A stretch of 64,000 nt of DNA, taken from contig NZ_JAUCBS010000013.1 of the NCBI RefSeq assembly GCF_034676705.1, positions 1,004,501-1,068,500 of the forward strand. The letters run 5' to 3'. The notes below the pieces were generated by a model. The model saw only the letters and a list, made by a program, of their open reading frames with translations, had not been told where the DNA came from and did not search any database. Origin of the DNA: Gemmobacter sp. GTDB lineage: Bacteria > Pseudomonadota > Alphaproteobacteria > Rhodobacterales > Rhodobacteraceae. Numbering within the stretch: the first letter of the stretch is position 1; every line of letters begins with the position of its first letter. Position numbers and translations under genes: made by a program. Of the stretch, positions 16,743-25,137 are shown one piece after another.

Positions 16743-18091
16743 GCGTGACGCAAGACCTTGCCACCTTTGCCGCCGGCCATCCTGCCGCCGCCATCCCGCC
16801 GCAGGTGACCGGCCGCGCGCTGGCGCTGCTGACCGATCTGGCCGGATCCGCCATCCGCGCCGCGCAAGAGGCCGAGTCGACGCCATCGGTGCTGGCCATG
16901 CTGGATCGGCTGGGCATGCAGGGCGACGGCCCCTGCACGGTGTTCGGCCTGAACCGCCGCTATGGCGCGGCGGCGGCGGCGCTGCTGAACGGCACCTTCG
17001 GCCATTCGCTGGACTTCGACGATACCCATGCCGACAGCTCGTTGCACCCCAGTGCGCCGGTGGTGCCGGCGGCGCTGGCGGCGGCCGAGATGACGGGCGC
17101 CTCGGGGGCCGATCTGCTGGCCGCCATCGTCGTGGGGTTCGAGGTGTGCTGCCGCCTGGGCATGGCGCTGGATCCGGCGGCGCATTACGCGCGCGGGTTC
17201 CACCCCACCGCCACCGCCGGCACCTTTGGCGCGGCGGCGGCGGCCGGGCGGTTGCTGGGGCTGGATGCGGGCGGCATGGCCTGTGCCTTTGGCGTGGCGG
17301 GCAGCCAGGCGGCCGGATCGTTGCAGTTTCTGGTCAACGGGGCGTGGAACAAGCGCTATCAGGTGGGCGAGGCGGCGATGAAGGGCCTGATGGCCGCAAC
17401 GCTGGCGGCCGAGGGGTTCGTGGGCGCCGCCGATGCCATTGACGGCAGGCACGGGTTCCTGGCCGGCTACAGCGATGGCGCCGACCCGGCGCGCGCGGTG
17501 GCCGGGCTGGGGCAGGTGTGGGAAACGCTGCGGATCGGCGTCAAACCCTATCCTGCCTGCCGCTATACCCATGCGGCGGTGGATGGCCTGCTGGCCTTGC
17601 AGGCCGAACATGGCTTTGGCCCCGATCAGGTGCAGGCGATCACCGTGGGCCTGCACCGCAATGGCATCACGCTGGTGGGCGACCCGCTGCCGGCCAAGCG
17701 GCGGGCGCGCAGCATTGTCGATGGCCAGTTTTCCATGCCCTTTGCCGCCGCCGTCGCGCTGATCCGGGGGCGGTTCGGCTGGGATGATTACGACCTGCTG
17801 GGCGATCCCATGGCCGATGCGCTGGCCGACCGGGTCGATGTGGTGCGCGACGCAAGCCTGGAGGGGCTGCGCCACCCCTTTGGCGCCACGCTGCGCATCC
17901 GTGCCGCCGGCCGCGACCATGCCCTGCGCATTCCCGACCCGTCGGGCGAACCCGAAACCTTTCCCACCCCCGAGGCGGCACAGGCCAAGTTCCACGCCCT
18001 TGCCGACCCGGTGCTGAACCAGCACGCCGCACCGTTGCTGGCCCGGTTGCGCGGGCTGGCCGGGGCGCCGTCGCTGCGCGGCTATCTGTAG
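16739..18091 (+). CDS. MmgE/PrpD family protein
   Basis: The 450-residue protein begins MSVTQDLATF in an ATGA overlap with the lyase gene. It shows the MmgE/PrpD all-helical domain with GTFGHSLDFDDTH near residues 83-95, HPSAPVVPAAL just after, the GFHPTATAGTFGAAAAA motif and KPYPACRYTHAAVDG near residue 275. The family includes 2-methylcitrate dehydratase and cis-aconitate decarboxylase, which makes itaconate, plus many untested isomerases. It is a cytoplasmic dehydratase or decarboxylase acting on a branched tri- or dicarboxylate in the pathway formed with its neighbours. The exact reaction is not decided by sequence alone. Confidence 0.82.
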   Translation: MSVTQDLATFAAGHPAAAIPPQVTGRALALLTDLAGSAIRAAQEAESTPSVLAMLDRLGMQGDGPCTVFGLNRRYGAAAAALLNGTFGHSLDFDDTHADSSLHPSAPVVPAALAAAEMTGASGADLLAAIVVGFEVCCRLGMALDPAAHYARGFHPTATAGTFGAAAAAGRLLGLDAGGMACAFGVAGSQAAGSLQFLVNGAWNKRYQVGEAAMKGLMAATLAAEGFVGAADAIDGRHGFLAGYSDGADPARAVAGLGQVWETLRIGVKPYPACRYTHAAVDGLLALQAEHGFGPDQVQAITVGLHRNGITLVGDPLPAKRRARSIVDGQFSMPFAAAVALIRGRFGWDDYDLLGDPMADALADRVDVVRDASLEGLRHPFGATLRIRAAGRDHALRIPDPSGEPETFPTPEAAQAKFHALADPVLNQHAAPLLARLRGLAGAPSLRGYL

Positions 18092-18103
18092 AAAGACCTG
18101 CCC

Positions 18104-19264
18104 ATGACCCCGACCGCCGACCCCCACGCCGCCCTGCGCGAAGGCGTGCGCGCGCTATGCGCCCAGTTCCCCGCCGACTATCACCGCAAGATCGACGAGG
18201 CGCGCGGCTACCCCGATGCCTTTGTCCAGGCGCTGACGCGCGAAGGCTGGATGGCCGCGCTGATCCCCGAAGACTATGGCGGATCGGGCCTTGGCCTGAC
18301 CGAGGCCTCGGTGATCATGGAGGAGATCAACCGATCGGGCGGCAATTCCGGCGCCTGCCATGGCCAGATGTACAACATGAACACCCTGATCCGCCATGGA
18401 TCCGAGGATCAGCGCCGCACCTATCTGCCAAGGATCGCCAGCGGCGAATTGCGCCTGCAATCCATGGGCGTGACCGAACCCACCACCGGCACCGACACCA
18501 CCAGCCTGAAAACCACCGCCGTGCGCAAGGGCGACCGCTGGGTGATCAACGGGCAAAAGGTCTGGATCAGCCGGGTGCAGCATTCCGACCTGATGATCCT
18601 CTTGGCCCGCACCACGCCGCTGGACCGGGTGAAAAAGAAATCCGACGGGCTGTCGATCTTTCTGGTGGATATCAAGGCGGCCATGGCGGGCGGCATGACG
18701 GTGCGGCCGATCCTGAACATGGTGAACCACGAAACCAACGAGCTGTTCTTTGACAACCTTGAAATTCCTGCGGAAAACCTGATCGGGCAGGAAGGGCAGG
18801 GGTTCCGCTACATCCTGACCGGGCTGAACGCCGAACGCGCGCTGATCGCGGCGGAATGCATCGGGGATGGCTACTGGTTCACCGACAAGGTGGTGGATTA
18901 TGCCAAGGCCCGCACGGTCTTTGGCCGGCCCATCGGCCAGAACCAGGGCGTGCAGTTCCCCATCGCCGAAGCCCATATCGAGATCGAGGCCGCCAACCTG
19001 ATGCGCTATCGCGCCTGTGCGCTGTATGATGCCGGCCAGCCCTGCGGGGCCGAGGCGAACATGGCGAAATACCTCGCTGCCAAGGCCAGCTGGGAGGCGG
19101 CGAATGCCTGCATCCAGTTCCATGGCGGCTTTGGTTTTGCCTGCGAATACGATGTGGAACGCAAGTTCCGCGAAACCCGGCTGTATCAGGTGGCGCCGAT
19201 TTCCACCAACCTGATCCTGTCCTATGTGGCAGAACATATCCTTGGCCTGCCAAGGTCGTTCTAG
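18104..19264 (+). CDS. Acyl-CoA dehydrogenase
   Basis: The 386-residue flavoenzyme has the full acyl-CoA dehydrogenase layout: an N-terminal helical domain, a middle domain with LQSMGVTEPTTGTDTTSLKT and WVINGQKVWIS near 145-155, and a C-terminal domain with the FGRPIGQNQGVQFPIAEAH signature and a QFHGGFGFACEYDVER segment. It would introduce a 2,3-double bond into an acyl-CoA and pass electrons to ETF. It follows the PrpD-type gene by 12 bases. Combined with the downstream hydratase it gives the usual oxidise-then-hydrate sequence for a short branched acyl-CoA such as methylsuccinyl-CoA. The substrate is inferred only. Confidence 0.88.
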   Translation: MTPTADPHAALREGVRALCAQFPADYHRKIDEARGYPDAFVQALTREGWMAALIPEDYGGSGLGLTEASVIMEEINRSGGNSGACHGQMYNMNTLIRHGSEDQRRTYLPRIASGELRLQSMGVTEPTTGTDTTSLKTTAVRKGDRWVINGQKVWISRVQHSDLMILLARTTPLDRVKKKSDGLSIFLVDIKAAMAGGMTVRPILNMVNHETNELFFDNLEIPAENLIGQEGQGFRYILTGLNAERALIAAECIGDGYWFTDKVVDYAKARTVFGRPIGQNQGVQFPIAEAHIEIEAANLMRYRACALYDAGQPCGAEANMAKYLAAKASWEAANACIQFHGGFGFACEYDVERKFRETRLYQVAPISTNLILSYVAEHILGLPRSF

Positions 19265-19273
19265 GGGGAAGGC

Positions 19274-20110
19274 ATGGATCTGGATATCGACCACCTGCGC
19301 GGCTGGATCGGGGCGACCCGCGAAAGCCAGGACGAGATCTCGCCCCGGCTGGCCAATGCGCTGGCCGCCGTGCTGGACGAGGATCCGGGGCTGACCCCGG
19401 GTGACCTTGCGCCTGCCGGCATCCAGTGGTGCCTGTCGCCCGAGATTGCGCCGATGCACGGGCTTGGCCCCGATGGCCACCCGGCGCGCGGCGGGTTCCT
19501 GCCGCCGGTGCCCTTGCCGCGCCGCATGTGGGCGGGCGGAGAGCTGGAGTTTCTGGGCGATTTCCGGGTGGGCGATGCGGTGCGCCGCATCTCGCGCGTG
19601 GGGGATGTCACGGCAAAGTCCGGGCGCACCGGGGCGCTGTGCTTTGTCACCGTGCATCACGACTATCACGGTCCGCGCGGGCTGGCGCTGCGGGAACGGC
19701 ACGACATCGTCTATCGCGGCGCCGATGCACCTGCCGCAGGCACGCCCCCCGCCCCGCCCCATGCCCATGCCGATCACCGGCTGGAGGTGGATGGCAACGC
19801 CGTGCTGCTGGCGCGCTATTCGGCGGTCACCTTCAACGGCCACCGCATCCACTACGACCGCGACTATTGCCGCGAGGCCGAGAATTACCCCGGCCTGATC
19901 GTGCATGGCCCCTTGCAGGCCACCTACCTGCTGCGGATGGCCATGCAGATGAATGCGGGCCGCCTGCCGGCGCGGTTCCGCTTTCGCGGCACCTCGCCCC
20001 TGTTCGACGGCGCGGCGTTCAGCGTGAACGGGCGCGCCGAGGGGGACGGGACGGCCCTGTGGGTGCTGGACCGCAACGGCGGAATGACGATGCAGGCGAC
20101 GGCGGGGTAG
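19274..20110 (+). CDS. FAS1/MaoC-type acyl-CoA hydratase (mesaconyl-C4-CoA hydratase-like)
   Basis: This 278-residue protein has a double hot-dog layout. The N-terminal half has RMWAGGELEFLGDFRVGD near 75-92. The C-terminal half has the hydratase-2-type segment TFNGHRIHYDRDYCREAE near 185-202, then YPGLIVHGPLQATYL. The Asp/His pair in HYDRDY and the HGP motif match MaoC-like hydratases. Relatives hydrate mesaconyl-C4-CoA or itaconyl-CoA to citramalyl-CoA. It is the last gene of the lyase-PrpD-dehydrogenase-hydratase operon, which makes a C5-CoA hydration followed by lyase cleavage the natural reading. A G/C-run repeat follows the stop. Confidence 0.8.
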   Translation: MDLDIDHLRGWIGATRESQDEISPRLANALAAVLDEDPGLTPGDLAPAGIQWCLSPEIAPMHGLGPDGHPARGGFLPPVPLPRRMWAGGELEFLGDFRVGDAVRRISRVGDVTAKSGRTGALCFVTVHHDYHGPRGLALRERHDIVYRGADAPAAGTPPAPPHAHADHRLEVDGNAVLLARYSAVTFNGHRIHYDRDYCREAENYPGLIVHGPLQATYLLRMAMQMNAGRLPARFRFRGTSPLFDGAAFSVNGRAEGDGTALWVLDRNGGMTMQATAG

Positions 20111-20130
20111 GGCCGGGGTTCGGATCGCGC

Positions 20131-20160
20131 CACCCCCCTCCCCACAAGGGGGAGGGGAGG
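20131..20160. repeat. G/C-run palindrome, variant copy
   Basis: A short inverted repeat (CCCCCCTCCCC then ACAAG then GGGGAGGGGAGG) lies 20 bases after the hydratase stop. It resembles half of the core repeated at 8976-9208 and may also act as a 3'-end hairpin for the + strand operon. Confidence 0.55.
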
Positions 20161-20243
20161 TTCCCGGCTTTTCAGCCGCAACGACTCGCCGGCCCCCGCG
20201 CAGCATGGGCGTGGCAGTTTGTGCCGGGCATCCGCATGTCGCG

Positions 20244-20284
20244 CCTCCCCTCCCCCTCGTGGGGAGGGGATGGGGGAGGGGGGG
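20244..20284. repeat. G/C-run palindromic repeat, single core copy
   Basis: The core is nearly identical to the cores at 8976-9016 and 9168-9208 (TCCCCCTCGTGGGGAGGGGA followed by G-runs), in the same orientation, without the 55-bp linker. The region between the convergent hydratase and fumarase genes (20111-20328) holds this and the variant copy and nothing else that can be supported. Confidence 0.8.
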
Positions 20285-20328
20285 CGGCGCCGTGTCGGAG
20301 GGCGAAAGGGCTGCCCGGCATCGGCCGC

Positions 20329-21825
20329 CTATCCCCCCGCGATCCGGCGTCGCCAATCTGCCGGGCCGCTCTGGTGGATGGCATTGCCGCGCGCATCGAC
20401 GGCGACGGTGACCGGCAGATCCTCCACCTCCATCTCGTAGATCGCTTCCATCCCCAGATCGGCAAAGGCCACCACCCTGGCCGACCGGATGGATCGTGCG
20501 ATCAGATAGGCGGCGCCCCCGGTGGCGGCCAGATAGACCGCGCCATGCTGCGCAATGGCCTGCACCGTGGCCGGCCCGCGTTCGGCCTTGCCGATCATGC
20601 CGACCAGGCCGGTGTCCAGCATCATGGGGGTAAAGGGATCCATCCGGGTGGCGGTGGTCGGGCCGGCGGGGCCGACCGCCTCGCCCGCCACGGGATCGAC
20701 GGGGCCGACGTAATAGATCAGCCGCCCGGCGAAATCGACCGGGAACGGGATGCCCTGCGCCTGCATCCCGGCCAGCCGCTTGTGGGCAGCATCGCGGCCA
20801 GTCAGGATGCGCCCCGACAGCAGCAGCGTTTCGCCCGCCTGCCACTGGGCCGCATCGGCGCGGGTCAGCCCGTCGATCCGCACGCGCCGCCCGGTCGCCG
20901 CCGCCTCTGGCCCCAGATCGGGCCAGTCCGACAGGGCAGGCGGGGCAAAATCGGCCGGCCCGCTGCCATCCAGCCGGAAATGCACATGCCGGTTCGCGGC
21001 GCATTGCGGCACCAGCGCCACGGGTTTCGACGCGGCATGGCTGGCCGCCGTGGCCAGCTTGACATCCAGCACCGCCGTCATGCCGCCCAGACCCTGCGCC
21101 CCGATCCCCAGCGCGTTGATCCGGGTGTAGAGGTTGATGCGAAATTCCTCGGCCCGGTCGCGCGGGCCGCGGGCCAGCAGATCCAGCATGTCGATGGGGG
21201 CGTTCAGCGCCTGCTTGGCCAGCAGCATCGCCTTTTCCGCCCCGCCCCCGATGCCAAGGCCGATGATCCCCGGCGGGCACCAGCCGGCGCCCAGCCCCTC
21301 CATCGTGCTGACCACCCAATCCTCGACCGAGGCCGCGGGGTTCAGCACGGTGAAGCGCGCCTTGTTTTCCGACCCGCCGCCCTTGGCCGACAGGGTGATG
21401 TCCAGCCCCGCGCCGGGCACCAGTTCGACATGGGTGGTGGCCGGGGTATTGTCGCGGGTATTGCGCCGATCAAACAGCGCATCGGCCACCATCGAGGCGC
21501 GCAGCGGGTTGCCCGCATCCGCCCAGGCGCGCCGGACGCCTTCGTTCACCAGCTCTTCCACCGGCAGGGGCGACCGGATGCGGCTGTCCATGCCCAGCCG
21601 CAGGAACACCACCACCATCCCGGTATCCTGGCAGATCGGCCGGCGGCCAAAGGCGGCCATCCGGCTGTTGACCAGGATCTGCCCGATGGCGGCGCGGGCG
21701 GCCGGGCTTTGTTCCCGTTCCCATGCGGCGGCCAGATGGCGCACATGATCGGCCGGGTGAAAGCACGACACGAACTGCGCCGCGCGATGGATGCTTTCGA
21801 CAATGTGGTCGGCGGGAATGTCCAT
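20329..21825 (-). CDS. Class I (Fe-S) fumarate hydratase
   Basis: The 498-residue protein starts MDIPADHIVES at an ATG complementary to 21823-21825 and fuses the TtdA-like alpha and TtdB-like beta parts of class I fumarases. Cluster cysteines are seen in RRPICQDTGM (about residue 68), in the GWCPPGIIGLGIGGG loop and in the LVPQCAANRHVHF loop. The beta part has VGPAGPTTATRMDPF and GMIGKAERG. It interconverts fumarate and malate, and some class I enzymes also hydrate mesaconate to citramalate. It lies next to the C5-type CoA pathway, with two CCATA half-sites upstream, so a mesaconase-like role is a reasonable alternative to a plain TCA-cycle role. Confidence 0.88.
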   Translation of the reverse strand: MDIPADHIVESIHRAAQFVSCFHPADHVRHLAAAWEREQSPAARAAIGQILVNSRMAAFGRRPICQDTGMVVVFLRLGMDSRIRSPLPVEELVNEGVRRAWADAGNPLRASMVADALFDRRNTRDNTPATTHVELVPGAGLDITLSAKGGGSENKARFTVLNPAASVEDWVVSTMEGLGAGWCPPGIIGLGIGGGAEKAMLLAKQALNAPIDMLDLLARGPRDRAEEFRINLYTRINALGIGAQGLGGMTAVLDVKLATAASHAASKPVALVPQCAANRHVHFRLDGSGPADFAPPALSDWPDLGPEAAATGRRVRIDGLTRADAAQWQAGETLLLSGRILTGRDAAHKRLAGMQAQGIPFPVDFAGRLIYYVGPVDPVAGEAVGPAGPTTATRMDPFTPMMLDTGLVGMIGKAERGPATVQAIAQHGAVYLAATGGAAYLIARSIRSARVVAFADLGMEAIYEMEVEDLPVTVAVDARGNAIHQSGPADWRRRIAGG

Positions 21826-21897
21826 GGCGGGCGGCCTTTGGTCAGCGGCGGGCCGCCGCAGTCTAGGGTGCGCAGCCCCGCCCGGCCATGGGGGCGG

Positions 21898-21938
21898 CCA
21901 TAGAATCGCGCGACGACGGCCATAGCGGGATGGCATTG
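21898..21938. promoter_or_regulatory. Weak LysR-type half-sites upstream of the fumarase gene
   Basis: Two CCATA half-sites start at 21898 and 21920. The second fits the T-N11-A rule with a poor right arm (CATTG), and the first has no right arm. Membership in the regulon is uncertain. Confidence 0.25.
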
Positions 21939-21951
21939 CCGGTGCCGGCCG

Positions 21952-22749
21952 TCAGACCCGCCGCCACCCTTCGGCCGAACGGTGGAACCGCAGGGGCGCG
22001 CGCGGCTGGTAGGTCAGCGCGGTTTCATCGACGATCCAGGGCGTTACCCCGATGTCGCGCCCGTCGATGTCCAGCAGGGAAAACCCGTGGTCGCCTTCGC
22101 CATGGCGCCCGCACAACGCAGTGCCCGTCTGGATGAACAGCAGCGGCTGCGGCTGGTCCGGGGTGATGCCCAGCCCGATGTCCCAATGGTGCAGGTGCCC
22201 CGACAGCACCACATGCACGCCGCGCCGGATCAGATCGGGCAAGGCGGCGGCGGCCCCCCGGGTTTCGCCGCGCTGAAAGCCCGGGGGTTCCACCAGCGGG
22301 TGGTGACAGGCCAGGATATTGACCGCATCGCCTGCCGCATCCAGCCCGGCCGCCATGCGCCGCAGATCGCCCGCCCGCAGCACGCCGCGCCGCCAGCTGA
22401 ACGGGTCGGCGGTATTGGCCGACACGATCCGGCAGGGCCCCACCTGTGCCTGTGGTGCCAGATCGTGCCCCACATGCCAGCGCCAGCCGCCAAAGGGCCA
22501 CAGAAACCGCGCGGCCAGATTGAACAGCGGCACGTCATGGTTGCCCGGCAGCACGATGAACGGCAGGCCAAGCCCGCGCAGAAACGCCATGCCGGCGCCG
22601 AATTGCGCCCGCCGCGCCCGATGCGACAGATCGCCCGACACCACGACCAGATCGGGGCCCGCCGCCCACAGCGCGCTGGTCAGCGGGTCCACAAGCTCGG
22701 CCCGTTCCATGCCGAAATGCAGGTCGGTCAGATGGGCAATCCGCGTCAT
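21952..22749 (-). CDS. Calcineurin-like metallophosphoesterase (CpdA-like)
   Basis: The 265-residue protein starts MTRIAHLTDLHFG at an ATG complementary to 22747-22749. It has all class III phosphodiesterase metal motifs: DLHFG (about 9-13), VVSGDLSHR near 37, LPGNHDVPLF near 68, a HHP motif and GHLHHWD near 190. It is cytoplasmic and would hydrolyse cyclic AMP or other phosphoesters, so the CpdA name is a family-level guess. The start overlaps the stop of the lipid-kinase gene by four bases, so the two are co-translated. Confidence 0.8.
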   Translation of the reverse strand: MTRIAHLTDLHFGMERAELVDPLTSALWAAGPDLVVVSGDLSHRARRAQFGAGMAFLRGLGLPFIVLPGNHDVPLFNLAARFLWPFGGWRWHVGHDLAPQAQVGPCRIVSANTADPFSWRRGVLRAGDLRRMAAGLDAAGDAVNILACHHPLVEPPGFQRGETRGAAAALPDLIRRGVHVVLSGHLHHWDIGLGITPDQPQPLLFIQTGTALCGRHGEGDHGFSLLDIDGRDIGVTPWIVDETALTYQPRAPLRFHRSAEGWRRV

Positions 22750-23693
22750 GCCGCCGGTCCGGCCCCGCCTTCGGCCGGCGCGAACACCTTCAGCGCGCCA
22801 TGCATCACGTTCAGCCGGAACGGGCCGGTCATCTTTTCCTTTTCGCCGTCCAGTGCCACCAGTTTGCGCCGCGCCCGGCTTTCGATCAGCATGTCGTCCG
22901 AGATCACCAGCTCGAAATCCTCGCCCCGCGCCGATTTGCCCAAGGCCAGCCGCACCGCCGCCGACATCAGCGACAGCCGCGAACTGCCCCGCGCGATGAA
23001 CAGCGCGAAATGCCCGTCGCGCACCGCCTGCGCCCCGTCCAGCCCCAGGCTGTCCAATTGGTAGGCGCTGCGTGCCACGAAGGCCAGCGGCGTGTGAAAC
23101 TCCAGGTGCCGGCCCTCCGTCGTGACGGTCAGATGCATCGGGTCGTCCAGATCGCGCACCGCCACCAGCACCGACCAATAGGCGGCCACCCGGCTGCGGC
23201 CCCAGCGGCGGTAGATATCCTCGCGCCGGGTCAGGATGCGGGGATACAGGCCGAAGCTGGCATTGTTGATGAAGATCCGCTCGTTGATGCGGCCCAGATC
23301 GCGGCTGCGCACACGGCCGGCCGCCACGGCATCCAGTGCCGATTCCAGCGTTTCGGTGCCCAGTTCGCGGGCGAAATAATTGAACGTGCCGCCGGGCAGC
23401 ACGCCCATCACCGCATCGCTGCCGGCCAGCGCGCCCGCGACCGCGCTTTGCGTGCCATCGCCCCCCAGCGCCAGCACCACGTCGAACCCGGTTTCCACCG
23501 CCCGCGCCGCCGTCCCGGCAATGTCGCCGCCCTTGGCGACGGGCTGCACGACCAGATCCCCGACCAGCGGGGCCAGCCGCTGGCGGATCAGGTCCACCCG
23601 CTGGCGGGTATCGTTCTTGCCGGCCTTGCCGTTCACGATCAGCATCACCCGGGACCGGCCCAGGTCGATCGACGTTTCATTCATCGGTGCCAT
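22746..23693 (-). CDS. Diacylglycerol/sphingosine kinase-type lipid kinase (YegS/DagK family)
   Basis: This 315-residue protein has the DAGK catalytic signature: an initial VMLIVNGKAGKND, the nucleotide-binding GGDGTQSAVAGAL near 77-89, VLPGGTFNYFAREL near 98-111 and NNASFGLYPRI. It would phosphorylate diacylglycerol or a related lipid at the inner membrane using ATP. The GGTFNYFA variant (usual GGT-x-N-D/F-x-A) is within family limits. It is the first gene of a two-gene operon with the phosphoesterase. Confidence 0.8.
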   Translation of the reverse strand: MAPMNETSIDLGRSRVMLIVNGKAGKNDTRQRVDLIRQRLAPLVGDLVVQPVAKGGDIAGTAARAVETGFDVVLALGGDGTQSAVAGALAGSDAVMGVLPGGTFNYFARELGTETLESALDAVAAGRVRSRDLGRINERIFINNASFGLYPRILTRREDIYRRWGRSRVAAYWSVLVAVRDLDDPMHLTVTTEGRHLEFHTPLAFVARSAYQLDSLGLDGAQAVRDGHFALFIARGSSRLSLMSAAVRLALGKSARGEDFELVISDDMLIESRARRKLVALDGEKEKMTGPFRLNVMHGALKVFAPAEGGAGPAA

Positions 23694-23806
23694 ATGGTCC
23701 CGGGCCTGCCTCTGGCGCTGCGCATCGCCGGATCAACGGCCATGCCGCCCCCCGGTTCCCCGCAATGTCGCCGCAGGTGCAAATAAAACCGGAAGGGTGG
23801 CAGAGG

Positions 23807-23882
23807 TGGTGACCCCGAATGGATTCGAACCATTGACCTGCCGCTTAGGAGGCGGCCGCTCTATCCCCTGAGCTACGGGGCC
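23807..23882 (-). tRNA. tRNA-Arg (anticodon CCT)
   Basis: A complete cloverleaf of 76 nt including the encoded CCA is readable on the minus strand: a 7-bp acceptor GGCCCCG/CGGGGTC (one G-U), an anticodon stem GCCGC/GCGGC with loop CTCCTAA giving anticodon CCT, and a TTCGAAT T-loop. It decodes AGG. No integrase or duplicated 3' end is seen next to it. Confidence 0.97.
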
Positions 23883-23989
23883 ACGCTGCCGGTGATGCCT
23901 GCAAAATGCCGCCGATGCAACCTGTCTTGGGGGTTGGACCCCCGGTGCCATTGGCGCTAACACTGGGCAAACAGCGCAAGGAGGACGCG

Positions 23990-25039
23990 ATGACCAAGCC
24001 GCCGGCCAAGCCCGGGCCCAAGCTGCCGCCGCGCCGCCCGCTGACGCTGCGCGACGTGTCGGAACTGTCGGGCGTGTCCGAGATGACGGTCAGCCGCGTG
24101 CTGCGCAACCGGGGCGATGTGTCGGAAACCACGCGGGACAAGGTGCTGAACGCGGCGCGCCAGATCGGCTATGTGCCCAACAAGATCGCCGGTGCCCTGG
24201 CCAGCCAGCGGGTGAACCTGGTGGGCGTGATCATCCCGTCGCTGTCGAACATGGTCTTCCCCGAGGTGCTGGCCGGCATTTCCGAAGTGCTGGAGGAAAC
24301 GGGCCTGCAACCCGTGGTCGGCGTCACGCATTATTCCGCGCAGCGCGAGGAATCGGTGCTGTATGAAATGCTGTCCTGGCGCCCCTCGGGCATCGTGATC
24401 GCCGGGCTGGAACATTCCGACAGCGCGCGCGCCATGCTGGCGGCCGCCGGGGTTCCGGTGGTCGAGATCATGGATACCGACGGAACCCCGGTGGACAGCG
24501 CCGTCGGCATTTCCCACCGCAAGGCCGGCCAGCACATGGCGCAGGCGATCATCGCGGCCGGCTATCGCCGGATCGGCTTTCTGGGCACCAAGATGCCCGA
24601 CGACCACCGCGCCCGCAAACGCATGGAGGGGTTCGAGACCGCGCTGGCCGCGGCCGGGCTGGCGCTGGAGGACCGCGAATTCTATGCCGGCGGCTCGGCC
24701 CTGCTGAAGGGCCGCGAGATGACAGAGGCGATCCTGCGCCGGTCGCCGGATCTGGATTTCCTGTATTATTCCAATGACATGATCGGGGCAGGGGGCCTGC
24801 TGTGGTGCCTGGAACAGGGCATCGACGTGCCAGGCCGGCTGGGGCTGGCGGGCTTCAACGGCGTGGAACTGCTCCAGGGCCTGCCGCGCCGGCTGGCCAC
24901 GATGGATACCCGTCGCCGCGACATCGGCCGGCTGGCGGCCGAGATCATCGCGGGCAAGCGCCCCGGCGGCGCCACCAGCGGCGCGATGATCGAGCTGGAA
25001 CCGGCGCTGCAACCGGGCGACACGATCCGCTCCGCCTGA
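23990..25039 (+). CDS. LacI family transcriptional regulator (GntR/IdnR-like)
   Basis: The 349-residue regulator starts at an ATG preceded by AAGGAGG. A LacI headpiece spans about residues 18-70 (LTLRDVSELSGVSEMTVSRVLRN, then the hinge PNKIAGALASQRVNLVGVIIP). A type I periplasmic-binding-like effector domain follows, with SNDMIGAGGL near 262. It resembles gluconate-type repressors (GntR/IdnR), but no sugar-acid genes are adjacent. The region just upstream has an imperfect TTGGCGCTAA palindrome that could be an operator. The target is unknown, and it may act elsewhere in the genome. Confidence 0.83.
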   Translation: MTKPPAKPGPKLPPRRPLTLRDVSELSGVSEMTVSRVLRNRGDVSETTRDKVLNAARQIGYVPNKIAGALASQRVNLVGVIIPSLSNMVFPEVLAGISEVLEETGLQPVVGVTHYSAQREESVLYEMLSWRPSGIVIAGLEHSDSARAMLAAAGVPVVEIMDTDGTPVDSAVGISHRKAGQHMAQAIIAAGYRRIGFLGTKMPDDHRARKRMEGFETALAAAGLALEDREFYAGGSALLKGREMTEAILRRSPDLDFLYYSNDMIGAGGLLWCLEQGIDVPGRLGLAGFNGVELLQGLPRRLATMDTRRRDIGRLAAEIIAGKRPGGATSGAMIELEPALQPGDTIRSA

Positions 25040-25050
25040 CCGCGCCCCTT

Positions 25051-25137
25051 TCGCTCTGATCCAAATATCCCGGGGGGCGGCGCGCCGCCGGCCAGGGGCG
25101 CGCCCTGTCCATGGGGGCAGCGCCCCCCGAAGCGCCC
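25051..25137 (-). repeat. Gene-end hairpin repeat with GGATATTT box (copy 1, inverted)
   Basis: Read on the minus strand this holds a GC hairpin series (GGGGGGCGCTGCCCCC, then a GGCGGCGCGCCGCC palindrome) ending in the 20-base box GGATATTTGGATCAGAGCGA (25051-25070). The same 20 bases recur perfectly at 31785-31804 and, inverted, at 31983-32002. It lies between the convergent LacI-type and iminopeptidase genes and may serve as a terminator for both. Confidence 0.7.

Noticed and set aside
19426..21903. Long + strand open frame (825 codons) over the hydratase/fumarase region
   Set aside because: It is an antisense or out-of-frame shadow of two clear genes, Arg/Pro/Gly-rich without domain pattern, as are similar frames at 28208-30223 and 34890-37628.
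23807..23882. tRNA-Arg as an integration site
   Set aside because: There is no integrase, direct repeat of the 3' end or foreign-looking genes beside it.
23951..23970. TTGGCGCTAA as an autoregulatory operator of the LacI-type gene
   Set aside because: It is only 10 bp with a mismatch and occurs once, so it is too weak to list as a feature.
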